A stretch of 64,000 nucleotides of DNA from Corydoras sp. C115 (Eukaryota > Chordata > Actinopteri > Siluriformes > Callichthyidae): assembly GCA_019802505.1 (NCBI GenBank), contig JAFMOC010000094.1, forward strand, positions 511,501 to 575,500, read 5' to 3'. A model generated the notes under the pieces. It searched no databases. It saw only the letters and a list, made by a program, of their open reading frames with translations, and had not been told where the DNA came from. Positions 23,730 to 35,800 of the stretch are shown piece by piece. The translations under genes were made by a program, and so were the position numbers. Every line of letters starts with the position of its first letter. Positions within the stretch are counted from its first letter, which is position 1.

Positions 23730-23743
23730 CCACTAGAGGGCCG
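23730..23743 (+). promoter_or_regulatory. CTCF-consensus-like site
   Basis: CCACTAGAGGGCCG matches the vertebrate CTCF core CCASYAGRKGGC at all 12 positions. It lies between the P450 cluster and wnt9b, a plausible domain boundary. Motif match only. Confidence 0.4.
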
Positions 23744-24424
23744 TATTTGATTGTTAGAGAAACCAGAAACCTGTTGTTCTGGGTCAGCGTTCATTGTAAA
23801 AACCGGACTATATTGTGTCGCGGAAGTTCGGTTTACTAGCCAATTTGCTTTTATTAAACGCATTTGTGAATCAAACTTATTTTTGTTACCGTTTTTTAAA
23901 AGCAAAACGCCACTCGAGGTTGCGCATAATTATGAATAAGTCAATGTACTAAAATGTAAATGTAAGCCGTACCTTATGACACCTCTTTCCCGTGATTTAT
24001 TTACAATAAATCTTTTGCACATTCTCCGGAACATTTTAACTTTAATAAACTTGGGAGGGTGTCAGCAGCTCCTAAATAATTAGTGTAACTAAGCTGCAGG
24101 GTAAAGAACGCAGTAACTCACAAAAAGAGGGTGAGAAAGTGTGAAGTAACTCACCAACTCCAGCTAGAGAGCTGAACAGGGAGGGATTCTTAAAGAAACG
24201 CACCAGGAAAAAATGTGACCTTAAAATAATACGAAGAAGCCGCGTTTATAGCTTTATATCGTCATACCTTTAAAAATCACAAAGTTAATATAGTAAGACG
24301 GTGCAACTCGGACAGAGTAAAGAACTCGTGCACCGGAGCTGAAGCGCCTGTGATTAAAGCCTGGACTGTGTGACGCTGCTGCCACCTAGCGACCAGACGG
24401 CCCCACAATTCATGTTTTTATACA

Positions 24425-24778
24425 TTCATTCATTCATTCATTCATTATCTCCCGCTTTATCCTCTATTAGGGTCGCGGTGGGGTTCCCCATGCCCATCCA
24501 GGGGAGAACGTTTCAGGCGCTGGGCAGATAGACCCAGGACAGGGTGCCAATCCATCGCTGGTCACACACTCACTCACAAGACACACTCTATATGGGCAAT
24601 TTGGAGAACCGCGTTGACTTGATCCTGTTTTTGGACTGTGGGAGGAAACCAAAGAACCCGGAGGAAACCCACGCGGACACGGGGAGAACATGGAAACTCC
24701 ACCCAGATGGGGATTCGAACCGGGAATCCCTAGCGCTGAGAGGAGAACATGCTAAACCACTAAGCCACCGTGTCGCCT
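24425..24778 (-). repeat. tRNA-derived SINE (array member 1)
   Basis: Minus-strand copy flanked by target duplication tgtttttataca (24413-24424 and 24779-24790). First of three same-orientation copies with duplicated spacer DNA between them. Confidence 0.95.
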
Positions 24779-24832
24779 TGTTTTTATACAGATATTATTT
24801 AATTAGGGCCCTCAGTAGCAATTTTGTAAGCT

Positions 24833-25181
24833 CATTCATTCATTCATTATCTTCCGCTTTATTCTCTATTAGGGTCGCGGTGGGGTTCCCCATGCCCATC
24901 CAGGGGAGAACGTTTCAGGCGCTGAGCAGATACACCCAGGACAGGGCGCCAATCCATCGCTGGGCACACACTCACTCACACAGACACACTCCATATGGGG
25001 CAATTTGGAGAATTCAATTGACTTGATCCATGTTTTTGGACTGTGGGAGGAAACCGGAGAACCCGGAGGAAACCCACGTGGACACGGGGCGAATATGGAA
25101 ACTCCATCCAGATGGGGATTCAAACCGGGAATCCCTAGTGCTGAGAGGAGAACGTGCTAACCACTGAACCACCGTGCCGCC
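24833..25181 (-). repeat. tRNA-derived SINE (array member 2)
   Basis: Minus-strand copy. The spacer after it (25182-25236) nearly repeats the spacer before it (24779-24832), both reading tgtttttatacagatattat through to gcaattttgtaagct. This shows a segmental duplication of SINE plus flank. Confidence 0.95.
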
Positions 25182-25236
25182 TTGTTTTTATACAGATATT
25201 ATTTAATTAGGGCCCTCTGTAGCAATTTTGTAAGCT

Positions 25237-25595
25237 CATTCATTCATTCATTCATTCATTATCTTCCACTTTATCCTCTATTAGGGTCGCGGTGGGGTTC
25301 CCCATGCCCTATCCAGGGGAGAACGTCTCGGGCGCTGGGCAGATACACCCAGGACAGGGCGCCAATCCATCGCTGGGCACACACTCACTCACACAGACAC
25401 ACTCTATATGGGGCAATTTGGAGAACTCAATTGCCTTGATCCATGTTTTCGGATTGTGGGAGGAAACCGGAGAACCCGGAGGAAACCCACGCGGACACGG
25501 GGAGAACATGGAAACTCCACCCAGATGGGGATTCGAACCGGGAATCCCTAGTGCTGAGAGGAGAACATGCTAACCACTAAGCCACCGTGCCGCCC
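25237..25595 (-). repeat. tRNA-derived SINE (array member 3)
   Basis: Minus-strand copy flanked by aattttgtaagct (25224-25236 and 25596-25608). The same 13 bp also precede array member 2. Confidence 0.95.
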
Positions 25596-25608
25596 AATTT
25601 TGTAAGCT

Positions 25609-26178
25609 TTTATACAAAAAATATTTTTAAACAACTTTATTGTTGTCATTCTTAAGAAGACATGAGTAATATAACTATGAGTAAGGTTTTGGATGATTGA
25701 TACTGAATGGTGTCTATGTCATTTTAAGAGGTTGATCTAAAACTTTTAGAGGGAAACTTATTAACCAGTTTCATAAAATAATAAAGTTAAAATATTAACA
25801 TTTCTCTTGATCCCTACTGTAAATATTTATTTATTAGTAAGTATCAGTAATTGAACAGGAAATATGATTTTCTTTTAATTAATTAAAAATAGAAATTGTG
25901 AGGTACTGTTAATACAGATACCTTCCTGATACAGAATAAATAATTAATACAGAATTTAAAAGAACCTTTGTGAATTATAGGGATATAATTCATATTACCA
26001 CTAGATGGTGGACAAACACAACGGGTTTGTACATATCAAACATTTTCCAGTAACGTAACTAATATTTTTCCATCACGACTGACTGCTTCCCTGTCCAACT
26101 CCAACTCAAATATCAGATATCATGTAAGTATTCACATATTTATATTAAAATGAGTAAATTAATTAATTTGACAGCAGC
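25609..26178. other. Intergenic AT-rich DNA
   Basis: No gene or recognisable repeat. One CTCF-like string, CCACTAGATGGT, lies at 25998-26009 (11 of 12 core positions), in the same orientation as 23730. Confidence 0.5.
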
Positions 26179-26186
26179 TATATCTA

Positions 26187-26243
<57 letters not shown>

Positions 26244-26244
26244 G

Positions 26245-26277
<33 letters not shown>

Positions 26278-26309
26278 ATCTATCTATATATATATATATA
26301 TATATATAT

Positions 26310-26360
<51 letters not shown>

Positions 26361-26361
26361 T
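26179..26361. repeat. Compound palindromic microsatellite (TATC)n-(TA)n-(GATA)n
   Basis: A run of TATC repeats passes through a short (TA)n into a run of GATA repeats. GATA is the reverse complement of TATC, so the tract is one large imperfect inverted repeat able to form a hairpin or cruciform. One TGTC interruption lies near 26242. Confidence 0.95.
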
Positions 26362-26636
26362 ATGCTCATTCATTCATCCATCCATTATCTGCTAATATGG
26401 TGGACGTGGAGGGAACCATCCAGGGGGCAACGTTTTGGACACTGGGCAGATAAACCCAGGACAGGGCGCCAGTCTATTGCTGAGCACACTCACTCACACA
26501 TACACACTCTATATGGGGCAATTTAGAGTATTCAATTTACCTTGAATCCACGTTTTCGGACTGTGGGAGGAAACTGGAGATATAACACCTATATTGGGAT
26601 TCAAATCTGTATCCCCAGTGCTGAGCGGTGAACATT
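26362..26636 (-). repeat. Old diverged SINE
   Basis: Same family in minus orientation, with strings such as acagggcgccagtctattgc and ggactgtgggaggaaac. It is heavily mutated, with a deletion between core and head. It abuts the GATA tract, suggesting the microsatellite grew from the SINE tail. Confidence 0.8.
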
Positions 26637-27591
26637 AAAATGTGTTCAAATAACCTGAAAATAATATCTGCTTAATTGGAGAAAAGGAAATAAAAATGTT
26701 TAATGAAATTGAAATGATAGTTGTTCATATTAAGCATTTATGTAGTTTTCAAAATACCTTTTAAAGACGTTTGTTTTTGTTATTTGAGTCATTTTTCTGA
26801 ATATTCTTCTCTTTCTTCTTCCAAGATAGTTGCTCATCATGTTGTTTTTTGTGGAACAAGCAGGAAGGCCACCTGACACACCTCTAGATACAGCAAAGAG
26901 AGATTCTAACAAAGAGTGTGACATCATTCAGGAAACATGGAGCCCAGCTGCTCAGTCTCAGAGGGATGGAGAATGTAAATAACGTGATCTAAACTGTGAT
27001 TAGGCCATCAATCGCATGAAAGGTGATGACATGTGAGAGATAACAGTAAAATGAACACTGTAGTAATGATTCACAGGAAATGAGATGGAAGTCTTGTTTT
27101 CTATTTGCTGTATTACATTAACACACAGAAGTACACGATCATTTATTGCATGCTGGTAGCAACATCTTTGGTAAAAATATTTTAATACAAGCAACTCTGT
27201 AAAAAAAAACCTGTTATATACCTGTTATAGAAATAGTATCGCTATAATATTTACTATAATATCTCATTTGTTGCTAATTAAACTTTCACCACACTTCAGA
27301 GTAAAATGTTATACATGTTTGGTGTTTAATGCTCCTAAACAAATTAGCAAAAGCTACAAGAGTAAGATGCTGCTTACATAATGATGTTTGAATAATTTCA
27401 TATTAAATATGTGTCAAAAAATCTATTTTTTTTTAACCTTTATGTCCGATTTAGTAAAGGATTCGAATACGTTGTATATCACTGCTGCATGTGTCATTTA
27501 TACATTAAAAAAAAAAAAACACTTAACAACAATACTGTACACGTACACTACCGCTTCTCATAATATAATCCTCCTGCACATAATTTATACA
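26637..27591. other. Intergenic DNA with one possible small exon
   Basis: Mostly AT-rich. A 48-codon plus-strand frame (ATG 26839, stop TAA ending 26985) starts just after a strong polypyrimidine tract and CAAG/TAG acceptor-like bases near 26822-26828, and has a polar, protein-like composition (GRPPDTPLDTAKRDSNKE). I do not recognise the peptide and no partner exon is evident. Confidence 0.25.
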
Positions 27592-27845
27592 GGCAGCATG
27601 GTAGCTTTGTGGTTAGCACGTCCACCTTTCAGCGCTGGGTATCCAGGTTCGAATCCCAGTGGAGTTTTTCATGTTCTCCCTGTGTTCGAGTGGGTTTCCT
27701 CCAGGTTTTCTGGTTTTCTCTCACAGTCCAAAAACATGAATTCAAGATATATTGACAAAATTGCCCCTATATAGTCAATATGTCTGAGTAAGTGTATGCC
27801 TAGTGATAGATTGGCGCCCTGTCCTGGGTGTAAATGCCCAGCTGA
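27592..27845 (+). repeat. Old diverged SINE
   Basis: Head ggcagcatggtagctttgtg, B box GGTTCGAATCC and core are recognisable. The 3' part after gccctgtcctgggtgtaaat is lost and replaced by unrelated sequence. Confidence 0.8.
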
Positions 27846-28887
27846 AAGGGGGATTAGCAAAGTGAGCGTAAAAGTAAGAATTTCATTGTACAGTGTAGCA
27901 CCTCTTTACTTTGTACACATAAAGGGAAAAAACACTTCTGTAGAAATAGCAGCAGAAATTAATAAAGAAGAATCACTAGGCCACAAAATATAAAATAGAG
28001 CATGTATATTGTAAATAGTGAGACACTGTCTTTAACCCATGACATGTACAGATGCATCCAATCAAGGAAATAAGGATCTGGATATTTCAAAACCCAAGCT
28101 GAAGTTCTGTTAATAATCAAGGTCATATCATACTTTGTACAGACCACTGAAAACATAGCTGACATCACTAATTACATAAAGGTCAAGTTAATGCTATTGT
28201 GTAATACATGAATTTAATCTTGAAGGTTACCCATGTGCATAAATGCATTATACATAAAGCATAAAAGTAAAGAATTAACATCCAAATATTGCCGGTGGCA
28301 TGTTGGATTTATGATGTAGATGGTTAATCTGTTATTTGTATGAAGCCCAATGGAATTCTTAGTTGAAGGAAAATAATATCAGAAAGCATTCTAGCATATT
28401 AGTCAGCTGGGTTTGCAAACCCTCAAATTGTTGCCTATTAGCTAAAGGTAAATTCTACAGTAGGCATAAGATCTTTAATAAATCTATAACAGAAGTTCAT
28501 TTCTGTAGCGTAATCCTCGCACTAATCTTAACTTCACGTCATTGTGCCAGTTTATACATGTTCTTTGATTGAGAAATTCTATTAAACTGGTAACTTTTCG
28601 AAATTCATTGGCACCTGGGGTTATTTAGCAAAGCACTAGTGTAAACCATAGGACCTGGAAAAAAACTACACAGACAGGAGCAGAACATGCAAAGCACCAT
28701 TTCAGACAGCAGCAAAGTGTAAACCCATCATCTCCATATTCATTTTTGTCACAGCCCCAAAAGTTTTGGATTGTACAAATTACCACTGAACCTTACAGTC
28801 AGGTAGCTTTTGGCCATATAAGTACATTAAACACTGATATGTCGTTAAGCATTTGACCACTTTAGGTTTTCTTTATTGTTAAAATGT
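27846..28887. other. Intergenic DNA, nothing recognised
   Basis: AT-rich sequence with only short accidental open frames on both strands; no repeat family that I can name. Confidence 0.5.
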
Positions 28888-28899
28888 TTGTTGTTAGTT

Positions 28900-29248
28900 C
28901 ATTCATTCATTCATTCATTATCTCCCGCTTTATCCTCTATTAGGGTCGCGGTGGGGTTCCCCATGCCCATCCAGGGGAGAACGTCTCGGGCGCTGGGCAG
29001 ACAGACCCAGGACAGGGCGCCAATCCATCGCTGGGCACACACTCACTAACACACTCTCTATTTGGGGCAATTTAGAGAACTCAATTAACTTGATCCATGT
29101 TTTTGGACTGTGGGAGGAAACCGGAGAACCCGGAGGAAACCCACGCAGACACGGGGAGAACATGGAAACTCCACCCAGATGGGGATTCGAACCGGGAATC
29201 CCTAGCGCTGAGAGGCAAACATGCTAAACACTAAGCCACCGTGCCGCC
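28900..29248 (-). repeat. tRNA-derived SINE
   Basis: Near full-length minus-strand copy. Target duplication ttgttgttagtt at 28888-28899 and 29249-29260. It lies about 0.5 kb upstream of the wnt9b promoter region. Confidence 0.95.
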
Positions 29249-29579
29249 TTGTTGTTAGTTGTTTAATAAAAATGAATTCTAGGTTCATTAGTTATATAAA
29301 TCAGCTGCAACATTAAAGCCAATGTTTCTTGAATCAGACCCACATATCAGGCCAAACATAGCAGGTGCCCAATCAGTGCTTCACCAAGAACGCCTGTGTA
29401 GTGTTGCCAGGTTTAAACGTTTGACCCTCTGATAGCAGATTTTGTGAGATTTTTAAATGATGATAACGATAATCTTACATCTTTGTTGGTACAAATCCAT
29501 TCCCATGATCTACATTTCTTAAGACTGAACATCAATTATGTGGCTTCCAAAATGTCAATTTTGGGCTAAATTCAATTAT

Positions 29580-29807
29580 CATGAGGGTTCAAGCTCAACG
29601 GAGAGTTCGGGGGATTTTTCCAGGACTGATCACACAGCCCCAGGCATCCCGCAATCTGGCAACAGCACAACTGAACTGCTCCCTCCCGCTTTCTCCCAGG
29701 GGGCCGCACATCTGTACCTTTAAGAAGTTCCAAGTCCGGAGCAGCGGGGATCTTTCCTTTTCTCCGCGGCCACGCAGCGCGATGAGGAGCGGCACAGAGC
29801 CGAAAGC
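29580..29807 (+). promoter_or_regulatory. wnt9b promoter / 5' UTR region
   Basis: Locally GC-rich stretch with several CpGs, unlike the AT-rich surroundings, ending at the wnt9b start codon. No clear TATA box. An upstream out-of-frame ATG at 29782 opens a frame that overlaps the true start, so translation of the main frame may depend on leaky scanning if transcription starts upstream of it. Confidence 0.5.
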
Positions 29808-32800
29808 ATGCGCGCCGGTACCGCCTGCCTGCTGCGCCTCACCGCGTTCTGCATCATTCTGCTCTCTCATGCAGCAGCTGCCTACTTCGGGTCAGACGCG
29901 CCTTTTCATCCTTACTCTGTGGAATTAGCCTTCCAAGAGAAAAAAGTCGAAAAGAAAGTATCTAGGGCTTATTTGGGTTTGGATGGATTCTAAACTGTGT
30001 GATGTTTAATGTCATTTTGGAACCATTTTAAAGGGCGTGTTAAATAGTACAGTGGTACTCCATCAATGTTAAGTGGTTTAGGTTGATCCTGTTTTAATTT
30101 TCTTTTTTAAAGCAACAGGTTGCAAAAATAACGATGGTGCATTGGTGCGTAATTACGCGCGACCTTACGTCGGTTATGATAAACATAACATCGATTATTA
30201 TTTTTGTTGATGATGCTATTGTTAAGTAATAACTAATTTCAACAATTGACTTTCGTAAAATAGAATATACAATAGATTCATATCTGTAAAACAGATATAA
30301 AATCTGTTTTGATAAAAGAAATCAAACCGACAAAATGTGTGTGCATAGCGTCTATTCAAATGCATTCAAACCGTGTAGGTAAAGCATGCAAATAGTTTAC
30401 TATCTTAACTATTCGCTGATTTTAAAACTGCGTTAAGACAGTACTCGTTTCTCTTCTTATGAGAAATTGATGTGGCATCTGAAACTTGAACTTCATACCT
30501 TGCTGTGTGCAGTCTCACGGGTCGCGAGCCCCTTGCGTTTCTGCCGGGTCAGCACTCTGGAGAAGCTGCGGGAGGAAAGGCGCACCTGAAGCAGTGCGAG
30601 CAGATGCAGCTGACTCGGCGCCAGAAGCGCGCGTGTCGCCGCGAGCCGGGCCTGGCGGAGACGCTGCGAGAGTCCGTGCGCATCAGCATGCTGGAGTGCC
30701 GCTACCAATTCCGCAATGAACGCTGGAACTGCAGCATGGACGGCAGAGGAAGTCTCCTTAAGAGGGGTAAGTATCTGGACATTAATTAGACTGAAAGACA
30801 AAACTTACAAAAGTTTTATATATACCACGAGAAGCAGATTTCGGGCAATTACTTCTGCTCACAGGTTGTTATATTTAAATTGGCTATAACAGATATAGTT
30901 AAATACTTAATAACAATTCATACATTCATTATCTCCCGCTTTATCCTCTATTAGGGTCGCGGTGGGGTTCCCCATGCCCATCCAGGGGAGAACGTCTCGG
31001 GCGCTGGGCAGACAGACCCAGGACAGGGCGCCAATCCATCGCTGGGCACACACTCACTAACACACTCTCTATTTGGGGCAATTTAGAGAACTCAATTAAC
31101 TTGATCCATGTTTTTGGACTGTGGGAGGAAACCGGAGAACCCGGAGGAGACCCACGCGGACACGGGGAGAACATGGAAACTCCACCCAGATGGGGATTCG
31201 AACCGGGAATCCCTAGCGCTGAGAGGCGAACGTGCTAACCACTAAGCCACCGTGCCGCCCCTACTTAATAACAATAATAATCATAATCATAATAAGTTGG
31301 CGGCAAGGTGGCTTAGTGGTGAGCACGTTCGCCTCTCAGCGCTAGGGATTCCCGGTTCGAATCCCCATCTGGGTGGAGTTTCCATGTTCTCCCCGTGTCT
31401 GCGTGGGTTTCCTCCGGGTTCTCCGGTTTCCTCCCACAATCCAAAAACATGGATCAAGTCAATTGAATTCTCAAAATTGCCCCATATAGAGTGTGTTTGT
31501 GTGAGTGAGTGTGCCCAGCGATGGATTGGCGTCCTGTCCTGGGTGTATCTGCCCAGCGCCTGAAATATTCTCCCCTGGATGGGCATGGGGAACCCCCCCC
31601 CCCCCCCCCGCGACCCTAATAGAGGATGAAGTGGGAGATAATGAATGAATGAATAATAATAAAAAGAAAGTTGCTTACAATCTCACACACATTATTTCAT
31701 TGTGCATATGTATGCATATGTATGCACTGACTAAATGACCTGACAAGACAAAATGAAATTACTCTGTGTTTATATATACATATACATATATATACAGTAT
31801 GTATGTTAATTTTGTCTTGTCAGGTCATTTAGTCAGGTCATTTAACCTAAATTTGGCTTATGGTGGGTAGATGAGCCTAATCCAGCTCTGATGAAAGGCA
31901 TTTATTTTACTTGATTTATCTAAATTACCAGCCTATTGAATTGTGGATAGAAACCAGGTCTTCTAGAGAAAACCCACATAAGCATGGGTAGAACATGCAA
32001 AATAAACACAGACACAGCTGTGAGGTGCCATTAATGTAAAGCCGAGCCATTAACGTAAAGCCCCATGCTACATGAATACTGTAGCCACTAATGCTATAAG
32101 CAACCAATGGTGTTAAAGTCAAACCTAAATGTAACATAAAAAAACATCTGAATTGAGTTTGCACGCTGGTGCCATGCCGAAGGTTTTAGGTTATTCCAGC
32201 TTAGCAGACCTATTCATTCATTTATATGTATCTGTCATATAAACGAGCTGTGGTATTGCAGATAAAGCCACACACATATGAGTGATCACAGTTTTTTCAT
32301 GTGATCAGAAGAGAAAACTTCGGTGGAACTATAATAAAGTGCATAAGTTGGTTTTAGTTCAGTCTGCTTAATAGAATAGACATAGAACCTGCTATGTCCT
32401 CATACAGTGCTTAATAAAGCTGGTGTCTTTATATTTATGTACAATTAGAAATTCAATGTGTACTATGTACTGCAAAGTGTCTGTGTGTAATTCATACAGT
32501 GGATTTATAAAGTTGACACCCAGTGCTTCAAAAAATAACAAAAAATACTTTTCTATTGTAGCATAAAAAGACCCACACAAAATGCAAAATTCATATTATT
32601 ACTTTTGCAAGGTGTGTCATTAGATATAATAATAGCATTTTTGTAAAATGATGGTAGTTGTACATTACTAGACATTTTGATAAAGGTCCAGTGTATGATT
32701 TTATATACATCAGTCCAAAAGCTTTATAACCTTATAAAGCTTGTCTGTGTTTGTCTCAGGCTATAGAATCAATATTTAATAAATCACATACTTAAGCAAC

Positions 32801-35800
32801 AGCATTAATTAACTAATTTAAAATGTGGGTTATTTAATGTCAACGTAATGTGACTAAATCTTTGTCACCAGTATAGAATGTGATATCCATCCGCAAGTCT
32901 GCATGATAATTACGGGCTCTTGGGGAAATTGTGGCGGGGCTTTGCTGGGCCTCCATGGCTATTTATATCACGTGGAAAAGCACCCGGTTCCGTAAGGAAA
33001 AGGGCGGCTGACTTTTATCTAAGGAAAAAAATAAATTGTAGTCAAAATAGCAATTAATTGGATCTAAAAACACCCAAAAGGCAATCCCACAGCAATGTTA
33101 GAATACTAGTCGAATGCTTCTAACAAAGCTGGGCAGGTTTTTTTTTTCACAGCATGAATTAGAAATTGGAAGGTAGGAAGTACACCATTCAGCCACAACA
33201 TTAGGACCACCCCATTGTTCCTGATTAATTTTTTTATGTCCTCAGCTCCACTACCATATAAATGCACTTTGTAGTTCTGCAGTTACAAACTGTGAGCTGA
33301 CTGTTCTGCATATATTGTTAGCATGATATTTCCATGTTTTCAAAGATCATACAGATTGGCATGTTAATACAGTTAATATTTTGGTTGTGGATCAAACCTA
33401 GCACTGCAGTGACACTGACGTGGTGGTGAAGTGTTAATGAGTGTTGTACTGCTATAAGTGAATTGTTTCAGCGTCACTGAGGAATAGCCTAATAACCAAA
33501 ATGTCCATCTAACAGTGTTCTGAGGCCACAAATAAAGGACTAGAGTAGAACTTACATAAAATTATTACAACAGATTAACCATTTTTTAACCTTTTGAACA
33601 TTTTGAGAATTTCAGCAGCAAAGCTATGTCTAATCTGCTCAAACAAATCAACACACACTCAAGCAAACCATCACAACAGTTGCTGAACATATTTTTTTAG
33701 CTTTGTAAAATTTTCTGTGATTGTGTTTTGGGGCTGAGAGCATGAAAAACCATGGGAAACAAATGAATGAGGTTGGTAACAGATGAAATACAGTATGTAA
33801 ATGTACCTGCACTATGCACCTGAAAGGTCAATGGGTCTAAAAAAAAAAAGTAGAAACAAGGAAATAGTTGTTTTGTGACAGTTTTGTGTATAAGTCATAT
33901 GTTCTGATATGTTGGTTATTTGAATCTACTTGACTAATATTTTGTTTATAATAAAGGCTATATAAAAACAGTGAACTATACAAATAGAAGCCTCTAACAC
34001 AAAGCTTTGTTAGCTTTCAAGGAGACGGCCTTTCTTCTGGCAGTGTCCTCAGCAGCCCTGTCCCATGCATTGGCCAAAGCATGTAGCTCAGGACGTATGG
34101 AGCGCTGTACATGTGATGACTCCCCAGGCCTTCAACAGCGAGAAGCATGGCAATGGGGAGTGTGTGGTGATAATCTGAAATACAGCACCAGGTTCCTCAA
34201 GAAATTCCTGGGCCAGAAACGGGCCAGCAAAGACCTGCGGGCTCAGGTCGATGCTCACAATGTAAACGCTGGCATCAGAGTGAGTAAAAAAATATGATTA
34301 TTTCTACTTCTATTTCATTTCCAGAATTTAAACCAGGTGTTACAAACATGCAGTGTGTATTATGTGTATATGCAGATCCCTCTGAGACTTTGCCATACAT
34401 GTATGACAGCTGTAGATGCTTAATACTAAAGCACTGAAGCCAGTCAGATTATGTCTGGTTATATACACAACATACACCAAATAAATGGAAGAGAAGCAAA
34501 AAGAAGAAAGAAGACCTCTTTTTTTTACATTTTCTTTTAACCCAGATTTGTATTCAGATCATTTAAATATTGATTTATATATGAACCATATAAGGAGTGT
34601 AGAGAAGAAACTAAGAAAAACTTAAGAAACTAAGAAAATAAGACATTTGCGACTACAGAGTGCAGTCACTACATCTGTTTTACTGATATCTTTATCAGTG
34701 CCCATTACTCTGTTCTTTGATAGTTAGATCAGACACAGGACCACCAATATTTGGGTAGTGGTTCTCAGCACTGCAGTAACACTTATAATAATCACTAATG
34801 TGATGGTGGTGTGTTACAATGATCAAATTAAAATCTGAGATAGTAGTTTCTCCTAGCCCTCCTCTAATGTTTGGTCATTGCTCAAAGTGCACTGCCTACA
34901 GAATGCTTGCCATTCTGATTGATAAATTAACTCAGTATAATACCGTTTGATCCTCTTATACCATTACAACACAAACTACTACCACATTAATGTCATTGGA
35001 CTGCTGAGAATATTCTGAAAAAATATTATGTGGTAATCATGATCCTGCATATCTATGAACTACAATTTGTAACTCAAGTACATCACCGGTAAGTGCGTAT
35101 AAAATGGACCATGAATGTTTACACACACATGCATGAGAGAACGTTTTTCAGCAACTATTGAGTACCAAACTATATTAAACCAGTTGAAAACATTTTTTTA
35201 AGCTTATAAAGTAATAAAGTGCACATTGTCATTTAAATCAGTTTCCTGCTTTAGAACATGGATCTATTTCCTGCTACTTTTGGTATATTAAGTGATAGAA
35301 AAGCATTTGCAAGGCTACTTAAATCAGTCTGTGCTAACTGCTGCTAATATGAGATGCACTGGATATTGACTAAAAATAAAATTCAGCAGCAAAACATTTG
35401 AACACAGTAAAACTAATAGCATGTGTATAATGTAATCAGTAAAGCTTAATTTTCAAAATTACTCCTTGATACAGACATCAGAAACTATATTTGTGTTCAG
35501 TTTTAAATCTAAATCTTTTGCAAAGGTGTTAGGTTAAATAGTACATGTTTCAGTTACGCTAACAAAATGTCCAATCACCATTGGTGAACTGAAACCAAGG
35601 GACATATTTAACCCTGTATGTTGGCATGGTAATTCAGGTAAGAAAATAGGTTGGTATTTAAATGTTAAATTCAAATCACATGCTCAAACCAAGGTCATAA
35701 CCACAATACACATTGAATAAAACAAAGTCCCATAAAATGCATAGCATTGACCCACCCCCACCCCCCATTCCTTAATTCACATGAGCCTGTTGTACCATGC

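Noticed and set aside
24544..25026. 160-residue plus-strand open frame and many similar 60-120 residue frames (for example near 51387-51752 and 54485-54841)
   Set aside because: All lie inside SINE copies and repeat the same translated SINE sequence.
29595..29870. Antisense open frame over the wnt9b promoter and first exon
   Set aside because: Long only because of GC-rich DNA opposite wnt9b exon 1; no independent support.
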